From positions 175,538-203,066 of the forward strand of contig BFEA01000052.1 in assembly GCA_003427395.1 (NCBI GenBank): a stretch of DNA of 27,529 nt. Direction: 5' to 3'. Below the pieces are notes generated by a model, which was not told the origin of the DNA, searched no databases, and saw only the letters and a program-made list of their open reading frames with translations. Position numbers and translations under genes: made by a program. This document shows, piece after piece, positions 1-9,402 of the stretch (positions are counted from its first letter, which is position 1; each line of letters opens with the position of its first letter). This DNA is from Chara braunii. Its lineage: Eukaryota > Streptophyta > Charophyceae > Charales > Characeae.

Positions 1-390
1 AATTGGACCCCCAGCAAATACACCACCCTTCCAACTACCGCACCGTTTGGTGACGACGACGAAAATGTTCCCAGGCCAACGTTCCCAGGGCATAAAACGC
101 ACCCCTGACGGGCTGCGAACTTCATTGAACTGGCTATTTCCCATTAATTGGACCCCCAGCAAATACACCACCCTTCCAACTACCGCACCGTTTGGTGACG
201 ACGACNGGCTGCGAACTTCATTGAACTGGCTATTTCCCATTAATTGGACCCCCAGCAAATACACCACCCTTCCAACTACCGCACCGTTTGGTGACGACGA
301 CTAAAAATGTTACCAGGCCAATGTTCCCAGGCCAATGTTCCCAGGCCGATGTTCCCAGGGCATAAAACGCACCCCTGACGGTCTGCGAAC
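1..390. repeat. Tandem repeat interrupted by an assembly N
   Basis: A 60-bp block starting AATTGGACCCCCAGC recurs at 1-60, 146-205 and 242-301. The downstream phrase ending GACGGGCTGCGAAC (about 100-120) recurs near 375-390, so the native unit is probably about 145 bp. The 95-96 bp on each side of the single N at 206 (about 110-205 and 207-301) are essentially identical. That pattern suggests a join between overlapping contigs rather than a true extra repeat copy. No coding potential was recognised. Confidence 0.8.
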
Positions 391-422
391 ACACACACAC
401 ACACACACTTTTTCTTTTTTTT
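391..422. repeat. (AC)n microsatellite followed by poly-T
   Basis: About nine AC dinucleotides are followed directly by a T-rich run. This is simple sequence. The stretch from 423 to about 714 holds no recognisable gene or element. Confidence 0.85.
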
Positions 423-714
423 TCCCAAGAAGTTCCGCTTCAGCCCACTCGAGGGAGGATATGAGCATCCCCCTATAACGGACTTACGACAGAATGCTGC
501 TGTCTATTAGTGGGGAGCGGCACCTGCTGGAAAACTGGTCCAGCGTCCCATCCACATCGTGAATAAAGCACTACCTAGCCATGACCTCACAAACACACAC
601 ACTCTTGGAGTTGTGTATAGACATAAACACAGCATAATCACCACCTTAGGCCTCCCCAACCAGATCAACAAACAAACAATGGGTTGCGCACCCCTGCCAT
701 CACTTTAAGTCAAT

Positions 715-1115
715 CAGATTTGGGCCAGGTTTTATCACGGTTCCTGAACTAACCGTGGTTCAAATTGGATGTAAACCCCAGAAAGACATAGGCTACTCGG
801 GGCATATGCTCGCACTACCTTGCCCGATTGAGATGTGGACGTAATTGCAGTCACATCCATCGCCACGAGCTGCAATCACATGCACAGTCTGAGTATGCTT
901 TCAATCAAATGAGAATCTGGTGGATGTCTGACCAGATATGGTCGACAAGATCGGAGCCGAAACGGGTCTGTGTGGGGCCGAGGGAAAGGGGGACAAGGCG
1001 GGGGGATGACTGCGCGGACTTCGAGTGTGCGCGGAGCCCGTTGGCGCATCCAACCGGCTAGCGGAGGGGAACCGTTGTTGCCCTGGTCCTGCGGAAGTTG
1101 TGCGCAAGGGGACCA
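715..1115 (+). repeat. Dispersed repeat R1, copy A
   Basis: This copy aligns by eye with 5531-6120. Shared phrases in the same order include GGTTCCTGAACTAACCG, GCAGTCACATCCATC, CAGTCTGAGTATGCTTTCAA, AGATCGGAGCCG and GGCGCATCCAACC. The two copies are direct repeats about 4.9 kb apart with clear substitutions. Copy A lacks the 119-bp foldback element that sits in copy B after the shared CTCGCACTAC phrase. The open frames in it are GC-rich shadows and match no protein family that I recognise. The 3' end merges into the short tandem array that follows. Confidence 0.75.
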
Positions 1116-1300
1116 GCTAGCGGGGAGCAGAGTGGAGGCGTTGCGCTGGTGCTGCAGAAGTTGTGCGCACGGGGACCAGCTAGCGGGGTGGAACCATTGC
1201 GCTGGTGCTGCGGAAGTGGTGCGCACGGGGACCAGCTACCGGGGTGAAACCATTGCGCTGGTGCGGCGGAAGTTGTGCGCACGGGGAGATGTGCGAAGTG
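1070..1300 (+). repeat. GC-rich tandem array, about 56-63 bp period
   Basis: Four units share the core GCGGAAGTTGTGCGCA followed by a GGGGACCAGCTA-like phrase. The GAAG core starts near 1093, 1156, 1212 and 1268. The same core ends the R1 units near 6290 and 6540, so this array looks like local amplification of the 3' end of R1. It also gives rise to several overlapping proline/cysteine-rich open frames on both strands that I regard as spurious. Confidence 0.8.
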
Positions 1301-1379
1301 GAATTGTTATGATGCCGCTGCCGTAATCAAAACCATCTACTTCTGTAAACCACCACTTCTCCGATTGCGCACAATTGCG

Positions 1380-1710
1380 CTCAAGTGCGCACAACCTCCG
1401 CAGCAGCAGCGCAACGATCGCACTCCGCACTTTTGTCCGAGCCGATCAACTCCTGTGAACCACCACTTCTCTGAGTGCGCTCGAGTGCGCAACCTGCGCA
1501 GCCGCAGCTCAACGATTCCACTCCCCACTTCTGCCCCAGCGCTGCACTCGGGCAGAAGTGGGGAGTGGAATCGTTGCGCTGCTGTCGCGGAGGTTGTGCG
1601 CACTTGTGCACTCTCGGAGAACTGGTGCAAGCTGTGCGCACGGGGAGAACTGCGGAAGCGGAACTGTTGCGCTGCCGCTGCGGAGGTTGTGTGTGCGCGC
1701 TGGGAGAAGT
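1380..1710. repeat. Inverted units of the R1 terminal repeat with a large palindrome
   Basis: The core unit changes orientation here: reverse-oriented at about 1380-1435 and 1484-1536, then forward again at about 1550-1610 and 1640-1700. The central pair forms a foldback of about 53-bp arms (1483-1536 and 1550-1604) around a 13-nt loop. Of this, 26 bp (1511-1536 against 1550-1575) are perfectly complementary. No gene is supported; the open frames on either strand mirror the palindrome. Confidence 0.85.
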
Positions 1711-1759
1711 GGTTGACAGGAGTTGATGGGGCTTTGATTACCACATCAGTTATCTGATC

Positions 1760-2580
1760 CGTGGTCCATCGGACCATTATATGTGCATATATATATATCG
1801 TCAAATAGAACTGCCCGGTAAACCGTAGGCAGAGAGGGTATATGCATATATATTAGCGGTTTGAAGGACTGGGAAAACCACATGGGGTGCCTGATATCCA
1901 ACCCGCTGATACAAATTGGTTGTTGCCCACAGAAACTCGGGAGAAAAAAAGGTTCGTAAGAATTTGAAAAAAAAAAGAAAAAAGGAAAGAAAAAAGGAAA
2001 AAAAATAAAAAAAAGAAAAAGAAAAAATGGGACCCAAAAAAAAAAAGAAGACATTTAAGATGACTTTCTTTTTTGCGACCGACTCTCTCTGGAAGGACCA
2101 CCCCACATTTGTGGGGGAAATGTTGCGCCTGAAACGTACGGCAGAATGAAAAAGGGGGAAAAAGGGCGGGGGGGAAAGGGGGGGAAAAAAAAAAAGGGGA
2201 GGGGAGGGGAAAAAAAGGGGGGTAGAAATAGGAGAAAAGGGAGGGGAAGAAGAGGGAAAGGCAATGGATACACTATATATTCTTCGGCGGAGCTGAACGC
2301 AGACTGATTTTGAACGTATATAATCTTTCCAGTCCGATCCAGTCGTGATGAGGGTGCGTTATGTTCGGGGGAAGAAGGTCGTCGTCTTAGATAGATTAGG
2401 TGGAATGGGCCATGTATGATGGAGTTACGTGGAGTGGGTAGATCCTGTGCGGCATGGGAGGAGGTAGGGTAGGTAGGGGGGGCACAGGAGGAACCGGCGA
2501 AACCGGAGGGAAAGGCAGTAGGGGGGCAAAGGGAGGAAGGGAGGAAGAGGGGGAAAAGGTGAAACAGGCGCAACGGTGAA
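1760..2580. other. Low-complexity purine-rich spacer, no gene
   Basis: This stretch has a TA-repeat patch (about 1785-1800), a long A/AG tract (about 1940-2050) and a G/A tract (about 2140-2260). The minus-strand open frames here translate to runs of F, P and S, typical of simple sequence. Apart from the foldback relic annotated separately at 2270-2385, I see nothing of function. Confidence 0.75.
2270..2385. mobile_element. Degenerate foldback (MITE-like) relic
   Basis: The segment ending GAGGGTGCGTTATGTTCGGG followed by GGAAGAAGG matches the right end of the intact foldback element at 5646-5764. The opposite end is too diverged to define exactly. I assign it to the CTAC-ended foldback family described at 5281-5764. 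Confidence 0.5.
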
Positions 2581-2595
2581 TTATATTTTTGTTGT

Positions 2596-2756
2596 GGAGA
2601 GAGAGAGAGAGAGAGAGAGATTCTCAGAACTCTCCAACGAACAGTGCTTTTGAGTGATATCGTTATGAGCAGAGGTCGGGATCTTGGATCTGCCTGTCTT
2701 CCACCGAATAGTACGTACGTTCATTATAACTGCATCTGGACGTGTGTGTGTGTGTG

Positions 2757-2828
<72 letters not shown>
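2596..2828. repeat. (GA)n and (GT)n microsatellites
   Basis: A short (GA)n lies at about 2598-2620. A (GT)n/(GA)n compound tract runs from about 2743 to 2828. The left half of a foldback element (CACCGAATAGTACGTACG onward, from about 2697) abuts the compound tract, so the microsatellite may have expanded inside an old element. The glutamate/arginine-repeat open frames are artefacts of the tract. Confidence 0.9.
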
Positions 2829-2830
<2 letters not shown>

Positions 2831-2912
2831 TCGGACTTTCACGGACTCATCAGGAGGTTGAACCCCGACAGTCTACTGATGATGTATAAGGACTCACCAC
2901 GTCGTCCAGAGG

Positions 2913-3020
2913 TAATGTCCTCACCCGAATAGACCACGTGGTCATTATACCTCTGTATTTCGTACAACTTTCAGTCTAGTTACAGCGCTAGTGACGTGGC
3001 GTTCTACTCATGTGAGTCTA
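2913..3020. mobile_element. Foldback (MITE-like) element, CTAC-ended family
   Basis: The left part carries CCCGAATAGACCACGTGGTC then ATTAT. The right part carries a complementary GTGACGTGGCGTTCTACTC phrase. Between them, CAACTTTCAGTCTAGTTACA matches the centre of the elements at 5281 and 21400. Ends are diverged and the boundaries approximate. It has no coding capacity, as expected for a non-autonomous DNA element. Confidence 0.6.
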
Positions 3021-3110
3021 TGCATTTCCACGTGTGAAAGTCTCCATGCATTGGATTAGATGACGACGGGTTGAAGAAACGGACCTGCTGAGCCCTACTT
3101 GAGACTGAGG

Positions 3111-3112
<2 letters not shown>

Positions 3113-3157
<45 letters not shown>

Positions 3158-3170
3158 GTGCTTGCCACGT

Positions 3171-3208
<38 letters not shown>

Positions 3209-3259
3209 GTGTGAGTGCGTAGGCCGGTGCGTGTGTGAGTGCGAGCATGCGTCTTTGTG

Positions 3260-3294
<35 letters not shown>
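3113..3294. repeat. (TC)n, (GT)n and (GATT)n microsatellites
   Basis: Three simple tracts follow one another: (TC)n at about 3113-3153, (GT)n at about 3172-3204 and a tetranucleotide (GATT)n at about 3260-3293. No gene is present in or between them. Confidence 0.95.
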
Positions 3295-3980
3295 CCAAAG
3301 AAGGGGGGGAAAAAGGGAAATAACAAAAGAAACACTGAAAAGAAAGCGAAAAAAGTGGGGGATATCCTAATTATTTGGGCTCCTCCCCTTCTTCACATAT
3401 TTTTATATTTTGTTTTGGTCCAGCGGATGATGACGAAATTTTGCAGGCGTCTAGCTCATGAGCAGAGGAATCTGAAAATAAAAATTCGGATGATAAAAAT
3501 AAAAATTGCTGCGCCCCGAGCCCCCTGAACGCTGGGGGGTCCGAGCGCCCGCACGATCCCGAACGTTGTGGGGGGGGGGAACCCCCCCCCTCCTCCCCCT
3601 CCCTCCTTCCAAACATCCGGCACGGTACCCTGCACCCAATTTGCTATACTGATGAACAGATCTTGACTTCAAATCCTGCAGAGGACTGCACGCAGTGCAG
3701 GTCCGTTGGTACACGGCCACACGATTCAACCATATTAGCCCGGATGAGATCCTATCACGTACCATTCCTTGATTAACAGGTTGAGATCTCGAACACTGCA
3801 GCAGGACACCAGGTACATCCATAGCAGGTCTCGGTCAATCGGAGCCGTACAGGCAAAAGTGCAGGGGGCTCCAGCCGTACAGGCTGTTTCGTACAGGCAG
3901 GGCCAGGAACAAAGCAAAGCGGAAGCAGCTACGATAGGAGGCTATCAGGTGTGCAAAAGTGCAAAAGGGAGAGGAACCCG
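3295..3980. other. Spacer without recognised gene
   Basis: A G-run directly followed by a C-run lies near 3568-3592 and could fold into a simple hairpin. The decamer CCGTACAGGC or its core recurs three times at about 3845-3900. No protein, RNA gene or element was recognised. Open frames on both strands are short and unlike known proteins. Confidence 0.6.
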
Positions 3981-3984
3981 ATCT

Positions 3985-5000
3985 GCAATTTGAACCAGGT
4001 TCGATTGCGTGCACGGAACCGGACATCGGACCAGGTTCAATCGGACTTGATGAGACATTGGGACAGGTTCAGTCGGAAGCGTACGGACCAATCACTGGAC
4101 CAGGTTCGATCGGACGGTGACGGATCAAACCTACATGAGATTCGATCTGATCCGTTCCATCTGCTATCTAAGCCGTTTGACACGGGACTAAACATTGGAC
4201 CAGGTTCAATCGGACTTTGAATTGGGGGCACGGGACCAAACATGGGACCAGGTTCGATCGGAGGGTGGCGGATCAAACCTACATGAGATTCGATCTGGTC
4301 CGTTCCATCTGCTATCTAAGCCGTTTGATACGGGAGTAAACAGTGGACCAGGTTTAATCGGACTTTATGGGTTGGACCAGCTTGAATCGGGGGCACGGGA
4401 CCAAACATGGGACCAGGTTCGATCGGAGGGTGATGGAATAGATATAGACGAGACTAGATCTGGTTCCTTTCTCGTCTGCGATAAAATCTAGTTGAGATTC
4501 GGTCTGGTCCTGCCCGTCCTCCTGCGATCTAAGCCGTTTGATTGGGTGCACAGGACTAAAGTCTGAACCATGTTCACTCGGACTTGATGGTTTGGGCCAG
4601 GTTCAATCAGGGCCACAGGACCAAAAATGGGACCAGGTTCAGTCGGAGGGTGACAGAACAATCAAGACGGCACTAGATCTGGTCCCTTCTCGTCCGTCGT
4701 ATGCGATCTGAGCCGTTGGCTTGGGTGCACAGGACCAAACGCTGGGCCAGGTTCTTCGGACTTCACGAGGCATTGGACCAGGTGCACAGGACCAAACACT
4801 GGACCAGGTTCGATCTGAGGGTGGCAGAAAAAACCTAGATGAGGCAGAAAAAAAAAAAAAAAAAAAAAAAAACCGAGATGAGGTTCGATCTGGTCCTTCC
4901 GATCTGCGACCTGAGCTGCTCAATGGTGCACCAGCCTAAACACTGCACCAGGTTCAATCAGATGGTGGATCGGGTTCGATCTCGATGGGCTCCTTCCAGG
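3985..5000 (+). repeat. Degenerate satellite, 150-220 bp units
   Basis: The phrase GACCAGGTTCGATCGGA followed by GGGTG (or a close variant) recurs at about 4103, 4251, 4416, 4636, 4807 and 4951. Each is followed by a TCTAAGCCGTTTGA-like or GATCTGGTCC-like block. Units vary in length (144-220 bp) and sequence, so this is an old tandem array. Poly-A runs interrupt it at about 4849-4872. It contains no gene; the open frames simply repeat the satellite phrases. Confidence 0.85.
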
Positions 5001-5018
5001 GAGTCGTTAATTTAACTA

Positions 5019-5056
5019 NACCTNNGCTANAAAAAAAAAAAAAAAAAAAAAAAAAA
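5019..5056. other. Ambiguous bases beside a poly-A run
   Basis: Four Ns occur within about 12 bases (about 5019-5030), directly before a poly-A run of about 26. This looks like a low-quality homopolymer junction, and local sequence should not be trusted. Confidence 0.7.
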
Positions 5057-5140
5057 CTAGACCTGTGCCAGGTCCAACCAATACCAGTTCCACTGGGCCA
5101 GGAAGCGAACGTAGTCCAAAATCTATAGGTCACTCCCATG

Positions 5141-5247
5141 TTTCTCCCCCTAGAGAATGCATGGTCACCATGAATGTATACAAGCTATTTTTCCGGTCCG
5201 TAGCAGGCATGATGATGAGGGTTTTTGTTGTGGTTGGGGGAAGATGG
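5141..5247. mobile_element. Degenerate foldback (MITE-like) copy
   Basis: GAATGCATGGTCACCATGAA near the left and GAGGGTTTTTGTTGTGG followed by GGGGAAGATGG at the right parallel the ends of the element at 5426-5529. Termini are eroded. Confidence 0.45.
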
Positions 5248-5280
5248 ACTTGTGCCAGGGCCGATTACCTGTGCACTTTA

Positions 5281-5391
5281 CTACCGTCTTCACCTGAATG
5301 GAACGCCCGGTCATTATCACTGTATCTAGACTGAAAGTTGCACCAAATACGGCTATAATGACCGGGCGTTCTATTCGGGCGAAGAGGGTAG
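5281..5391. mobile_element. Intact foldback (MITE-like) element with 37-bp inverted ends
   Basis: The left end (5281-5317), starting CTACCGTCTTCACC, is the inverse complement of the right end (to 5391) with about five mismatches in 37. Both arms contain GAACGCCCGGTCATTAT or a near-identical form. TA flanks each end (5279-5280 and 5392-5393), consistent with a 2-bp target duplication. At 111 bp with no coding capacity it is a non-autonomous DNA element. The superfamily is not certain. Confidence 0.75.
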
Positions 5392-5425
5392 TAGGAACTA
5401 ACCGAGGTGGATAAGCCATTAGTCA

Positions 5426-5529
5426 CTACGGTCTTCCCTGAGTAGAACACATGGTCCCTCATGGATGTACACACGCTAATTTGGTGGTCTGATACAGAGT
5501 CATGAGGGTGCGTTGTGTTCCCGAAGACA
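5426..5529. mobile_element. Foldback (MITE-like) copy, right end eroded
   Basis: It begins CTACGGTCTTCCCTGAGTAG and ends near GTTCCCGAAGAC. The inner CATGGTCCCTCATGG pairs with CATGAGGGTGCG on the other side. It lies immediately upstream of R1 copy B. Confidence 0.55.
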
Positions 5530-5530
5530 G

Positions 5531-6135
5531 ATCTGGACCAGGTTCGGTCATGGTTCCTGGACCACTGGATCAGGAACTAACCGTTGTTGGAATTCGATGT
5601 AACCCCTCCCTAGAAAGAAATAAGCTACCCAGGGCACCCCTCGCACTACCGACGGTCTTCCCCACGAACATAATAACGCACACTTATTTTGGCTGTATCT
5701 GGCAGGAAATATAGCTTGTATACATTCATTTTTAGGGTGCGTTATGTTTGGGGGAAGACCGTAGCACTCGCCCGACTGAGATCTGGACGGAATTGCAGTC
5801 ACATCCATCACCACGCGCTGCAAAAGCGGTGAGATACATCCGGGAAAGTTGCAGTCTGAGTATGCTTTCAATCCGATCAGACGGTTGACTCGGGTCAATG
5901 CAGTCTGAGAATGCTTTCAATAGATCAGACGTTCGAATCCGGTCATTGTCGGACCGGATGTGGTCCACCAGATCGGAGCCGGAAGGGGTCTGCCTGGGGC
6001 AGATGGAAAGGAGGACCCGGCGGGGCGGGGGATGCGTCCGTGGACAGTAGGTGTGTGCGGAGCCCCCCTTGGCACATCCAACCTGCTAGCAGAATGGAAC
6101 CGTTGTGCTGTGCGCACTGGGACCAGCTATCCATG
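5531..6135 (+). repeat. Dispersed repeat R1, copy B, first unit
   Basis: This is collinear with 715-1115, with the 119-bp foldback element inserted at 5646-5764. After the element the alignment resumes at CGCCCGACTGAGATCTGGAC and runs through the CAGTCTGAGTATGCTTTCAA and GATCGGAGCCGGAAGGGG phrases to GGGACCAGCTAT. No protein match was recognised. Confidence 0.75.
5646..5764. mobile_element. Foldback (MITE-like) element inserted in R1
   Basis: The left end CTACCGACGGTCTTCCCC pairs with the right end GGGGGAAGACCGTAG, and the pairing continues inward through AACGCAC/GTGCGTT. CA flanks both ends (5644-5645, 5765-5766), consistent with a 2-bp duplication; a longer GCACT duplication with shorter ends cannot be excluded. 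R1 copy A, which lacks it, supports recent mobility. It has no coding capacity. Confidence 0.8.
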
Positions 6136-6570
6136 CAATGCAGTCTAAGTATGCTTTCAAACTGCGGGCGGCAGAGGGAAAGGAGGACTAGGCGGAGGGA
6201 TGATCGCGTGGACAATAGGTGTGTGCGGGAGTCCCTTGGCGCATCCAACCAGCTAGCAGAATGGAACCGTTGCGCTGGTGCTGCGGAAGTTGTGCGCACT
6301 GGGACCACCTATCTGGTCAATGCAGTCTGAGTATGCTTTCAACCATATCAGACAGTTGAATCTTGTCAATGTACGACCGGATGTGGTCGACCAGATCGGA
6401 TCCCGAAGGGGTCTATGTGGGGCCGACGGAAAGGAGGACAAGGTGGGGGATGCCTGCGTGGACATCAGGTATGTGCAGAGGTCCTTGGCCCATCCAACCG
6501 ACTTGCGGAATGGAACTGCTGCGCTGGTGCTGCGGAAGTTGTGCGCACTAGGACCAGCTCGCCGAGGAGA
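6136..6570 (+). repeat. Two further tandem R1 units
   Basis: CAGTCTGAGTATGCTTTCAA-type starts at about 6320, and the variant CAGTCTAAGTATGCTTTCAA at about 6140, begin two more units. Each ends in TGCGGAAGTTGTGCGCACT. The unit at 6136-6315 lacks the middle GATCGGAGCC block, so it is an internally deleted copy. No gene is supported. Confidence 0.75.
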
Positions 6571-6722
6571 ATGGTTCCGGTGGTGCTGCACGCATATAAG
6601 CGGCACTCCTCTTGAAGAAAGTTATCGAACAAAGTGAAAGACCATCACTTGGGACTTTTGCTCAATTGATTCAAAAGCATGAGGCAACCCTCAGGTTGGG
6701 GTCACCCAGTCGATGCTCTTGC

Positions 6723-6862
6723 TAGTGGTGGTGATAGCAACCATTTCGCGCGGTTCGGCGGGAAAGGAGGAGCCAGTTTTCTGTGACCAACCTAGTGGTG
6801 GTGATAGCAACCATTTCGCACAGTTCGGCGGGAAAGGAGGAGCCAGTTTTCTAGCGACCAAC
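6723..6862 (+). repeat. Two-copy 70-bp tandem duplication
   Basis: TAGTGGTGGTGATAGCAACC starts at 6723 and again at 6793. The two 70-bp copies differ at only a few bases near their junctions, so the duplication is fairly recent. No open frame of note. Confidence 0.85.
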
Positions 6863-7345
6863 CTTCAACGTTGCAATCTCCATTTTTTTTGTATTCTGAT
6901 TGGACGTGTGCAGGTTTGCTGGTAATAGGAATATATGAGAAAAACTCTTTAGAGTCTTTACCCTATTTTACCATTTCTCTGAAGTATCCCGATGGCGGCT
7001 CCTTGCGCCTTCTGGGTTCGGGTCCCGTTTTGTCCCGACGCTGAGTGAGGTTGTGAACAATCCGATCTATTAGATTCCAATAGCAAATTGTTCCAGTGGA
7101 CTACAAGCCATTATGAATTCTCGTTTTTTTTAATGGAGCTTTTGATGATCGATCTCTCGGAGCCAAAGCAATTTGACTCGCATTTAGCGAATTTGCGCTT
7201 ATTTATCCTAATGAAACCTAACTCTAAATTGTCTATACCATGATGTGCTATGATGAAACCTAACTCTAAATTGTCTATAGTATACCATGCTGTGCTATGT
7301 TTCCATCCTTCAAAACCCTCTCACTAGTGTAAGAACTCAAGGGTG
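6863..7345. other. Spacer with a small tandem duplication, no gene
   Basis: ATGAAACCTAACTCTAAATT starts near 7211 and again near 7252, a duplication of about 42 bp with a small TATAG insertion in the second copy. Otherwise the segment is AT-rich unique-looking sequence in which I recognise nothing. Confidence 0.6.
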
Positions 7346-7350
7346 GTACC

Positions 7351-7676
7351 TGTGGCCGACCCACCAGGTGTGGTGCTCCGTCTGGGATAGAGATGGAGAT
7401 GGAGGATGAAGGGGGAGCGAGATGAGACAGCCCAGCTCCCACGCTTTATAACTCCAACGCACGTACTCCAAAATGTGCCACTGTAGAATGATCTCAAAAA
7501 CAGACAACAGCCGGGGTATACCCCAGCGAACTGACTGGACTGGACTGGACTGGCTGGTACCGACAGAGGTACTGGCCTGGACTGGACTACCCCGAATACA
7601 ACACAGACCTGTGAGAACAGGCCAAGGGGCTGGTCTCACAGGCCAACCGTAAGCTGGGAAGCCAAGGTAATGCTAC
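7351..7676 (-). repeat. 3' LTR of the Gypsy element
   Basis: It begins TGTGGCCGACCCACCAGG and follows the 16108-16416 copy closely up to GGTCTCACAGGCCAACC at about 7647. Beyond that, about 15 bp (GTAAGCTGGGAAGCC) are extra before a sequence ending GCTAC that resembles the GCTACA end of the other LTR. The inner boundary is therefore approximate. I see no clear polypurine tract next to it on the minus strand. It contains a GGACT-repeat patch around 7532-7560. Confidence 0.85.
7444..7450 (-). promoter_or_regulatory. TATA-like box in the 3' LTR
   Basis: On the minus strand the LTR reads GAGTTATAAAGCGTGG, a good TATA box. The 5' LTR, which would drive the element, reads GAGTCCAGCATGG at the same place and lacks it. 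The site could start transcription into the left flank, but this is inferred from sequence only. Confidence 0.35.
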
Positions 7677-8031
7677 GGTCCCGATGCCTATGCGTATACC
7701 AAGGGAGAGCCCAACTCAGAGGAACCCGGCGAAGGGAGACCATCACGCGACACAACCAGGGTACTGTACAAGGTAAGGTGGTAAGAGAGTGACAACGTCT
7801 GAAGTAGGCAGAGATGATCGTGACGAAGTCCATGAAGCTGCCAATGACGTCCATGCTGAGAATTCCGAAATGCCGTCGAGGAAGAGCCGCAACGTCGACG
7901 AGTTGAAGTGGCAAAAGTGGAGTGGATGGAGTACTGAGAAGTCAAAGACGTGGGATGATAAGTCAGGGTCAATCGTCGTATCGAGCAGAATGACGACGAG
8001 TGCGCTGTGGACGCGAAGCATCCGGCTGCTG

Positions 8032-8340
8032 CTAAAGGTCTGCCTCAGATGGAGCAGACTCGACTTCAGCGGTCTCCTCAGCCGAGGGAGAAGGAGGAGG
8101 GTCAGTGGGTTGAGGAGAAGCAGTCAACCCAACATGACGAGCACGGTCATAGGCACGCATCAACATGCGAGCGTGCTGCAAGTGCTCGAGGGGCTCCCAA
8201 GTAGCCTCCTCATCAAGGTAACCCTTCCAACGTACGAGATACTCGACATGGGGAGGGTTGTCGTCGGTGACTCGGCGACCAATGATGTCTGAAACGAGGA
8301 ACTCCTCGTGCCCGTCCACCATGATGGGTGGAGGGCGCTT
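8032..8340 (-). pseudogene. Chromodomain at the end of the Gypsy pol
   Basis: Reading leftwards from 8322, the frame encodes a chromodomain at about 8304-8150. The signature is EYLVRWKGYLDEEATWEP, with the aromatic and acidic residues of the chromobox, followed by a low-complexity P/S/E tail. In chromoviruses this domain sits at the C-terminus of integrase and is thought to steer insertion to marked chromatin. Just upstream (about 8340-8440) another frame carries a DVYHVSLLRPYH-like phrase, typical of the linker between integrase and chromodomain, so a frameshift separates the two. The frame itself is intact for about 96 residues. Confidence 0.85.
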
Positions 8341-8444
8341 TTATGGTTGTCCAGCGAAACGCTCAGACGGTCTGTGGTAGGGACGAAGTAACGAGACGTG
8401 GTAGACATCGTGCATACGAGCCTGGCGTAGGTAGTCGGGCAGCT

Positions 8445-9400
8445 TCACACGGAAGTTGACCGGGCTAGAAGCCGTGTCAGAACTGACGACCTGGAGAATG
8501 CGGCATGGGCCACTTCGAGCTGTAAGTGGCGGGCGTCGATAAGCACATCATCACCGACTTTGAATGGATGATCCATCCTCGATTGGTTCGCACGTGCTGC
8601 CATGCAAGTTTGGGAAACGAGTATGTGCTCATGCGCGGTCTTCATGATCGACGTCATGTGTGCAACCCAATCATCCAGCGTGGGAGAACTCGTGTCGGGA
8701 TGCATCTGTGATGGTCGAAGGAAGTCCACGGGAACACGAGGGTGATAGCCGAGGTCGTAATAGTAAGGCGACATCCTCGTGGCTGGCGAGACGACGTGGT
8801 TGTATGCTATCTCCGCGTGAGCAACATGGAGATCCCACTGCTGGTCGTCACGAACAATCTTTCGGAGAATATCTCCGAGAGTCCTGTTCGTGACCTCGGT
8901 CTGACCATCAGTGTGGGGATGGTAAGACGAGGAGAAGCGGGGCTGGGTGCCGTAAACCTCGTGCAGCCGTCGCCAGAATCGGCTGGTAAAGCGAGGGTCA
9001 CGGTCAGATATGATGCTCAGAGGTAAGCTGTGGTCACGCACGACTCAGTCAAACGCGATGTCAACGACCTCATGTGCACTGATGGCATAGCAGCACGAAA
9101 CAAAGCGTGTGCGCTTCGTGAAGCGGTCGACGACAACCAGGATAACATCATATGACCACGGGGGGTCGGAGGACGAAGAGGACTGATGAAGTCCATCGAG
9201 ATGGACTGCCAACGACCCTCAGGGATAGGAAGAGGCTGAAGCAAACCATAAGGCAGGTGGTTCGCACCACCTCCTGACAGGTGGGACACTCTGCGACGTA
9301 GTCCGTCACAAAGTCCTTGCGCTTCGGCCAGATGTACAGGCAGCTCACACGAGCCAATGTCTTGTGGAAGCCCATATGACCGGCGACTGCCAGGTCATGG
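8445..9400 (-). pseudogene. Gypsy integrase (zinc finger and DD35E core), frameshifted
   Basis: This catalyses insertion of the element's cDNA. An HHCC zinc finger is visible: HMGFH (HX3H) near 9378-9364 and CPTC (CX2C) near 9288-9277. The first catalytic Asp lies in SISMDFISPL at about 9192. The second is in ISDRDPRFTS at about 9004 and the Glu in GQTEVTNRTL at about 8896, with 35 residues between them, so the DD35E triad is present. These pieces lie in at least three frames: the finger frame loses register near 9270 and the first-Asp frame near 9150, so at least two indels disrupt the gene. The final 198-residue frame from 9041 is open and includes the C-terminal region. Confidence 0.88.
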
Positions 9401-9402
9401 AA

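Noticed and set aside
828-1804. Many overlapping open frames on both strands with C/H/R-rich or P/S-rich peptides
   Set aside because: They track the tandem and inverted GC-rich repeats, have mirrored versions on both strands, and match no family.
2644-3335. Frames with long glutamate/arginine or threonine/histidine runs
   Set aside because: Direct translations of (GA)n, (TC)n and (GT)n microsatellites.
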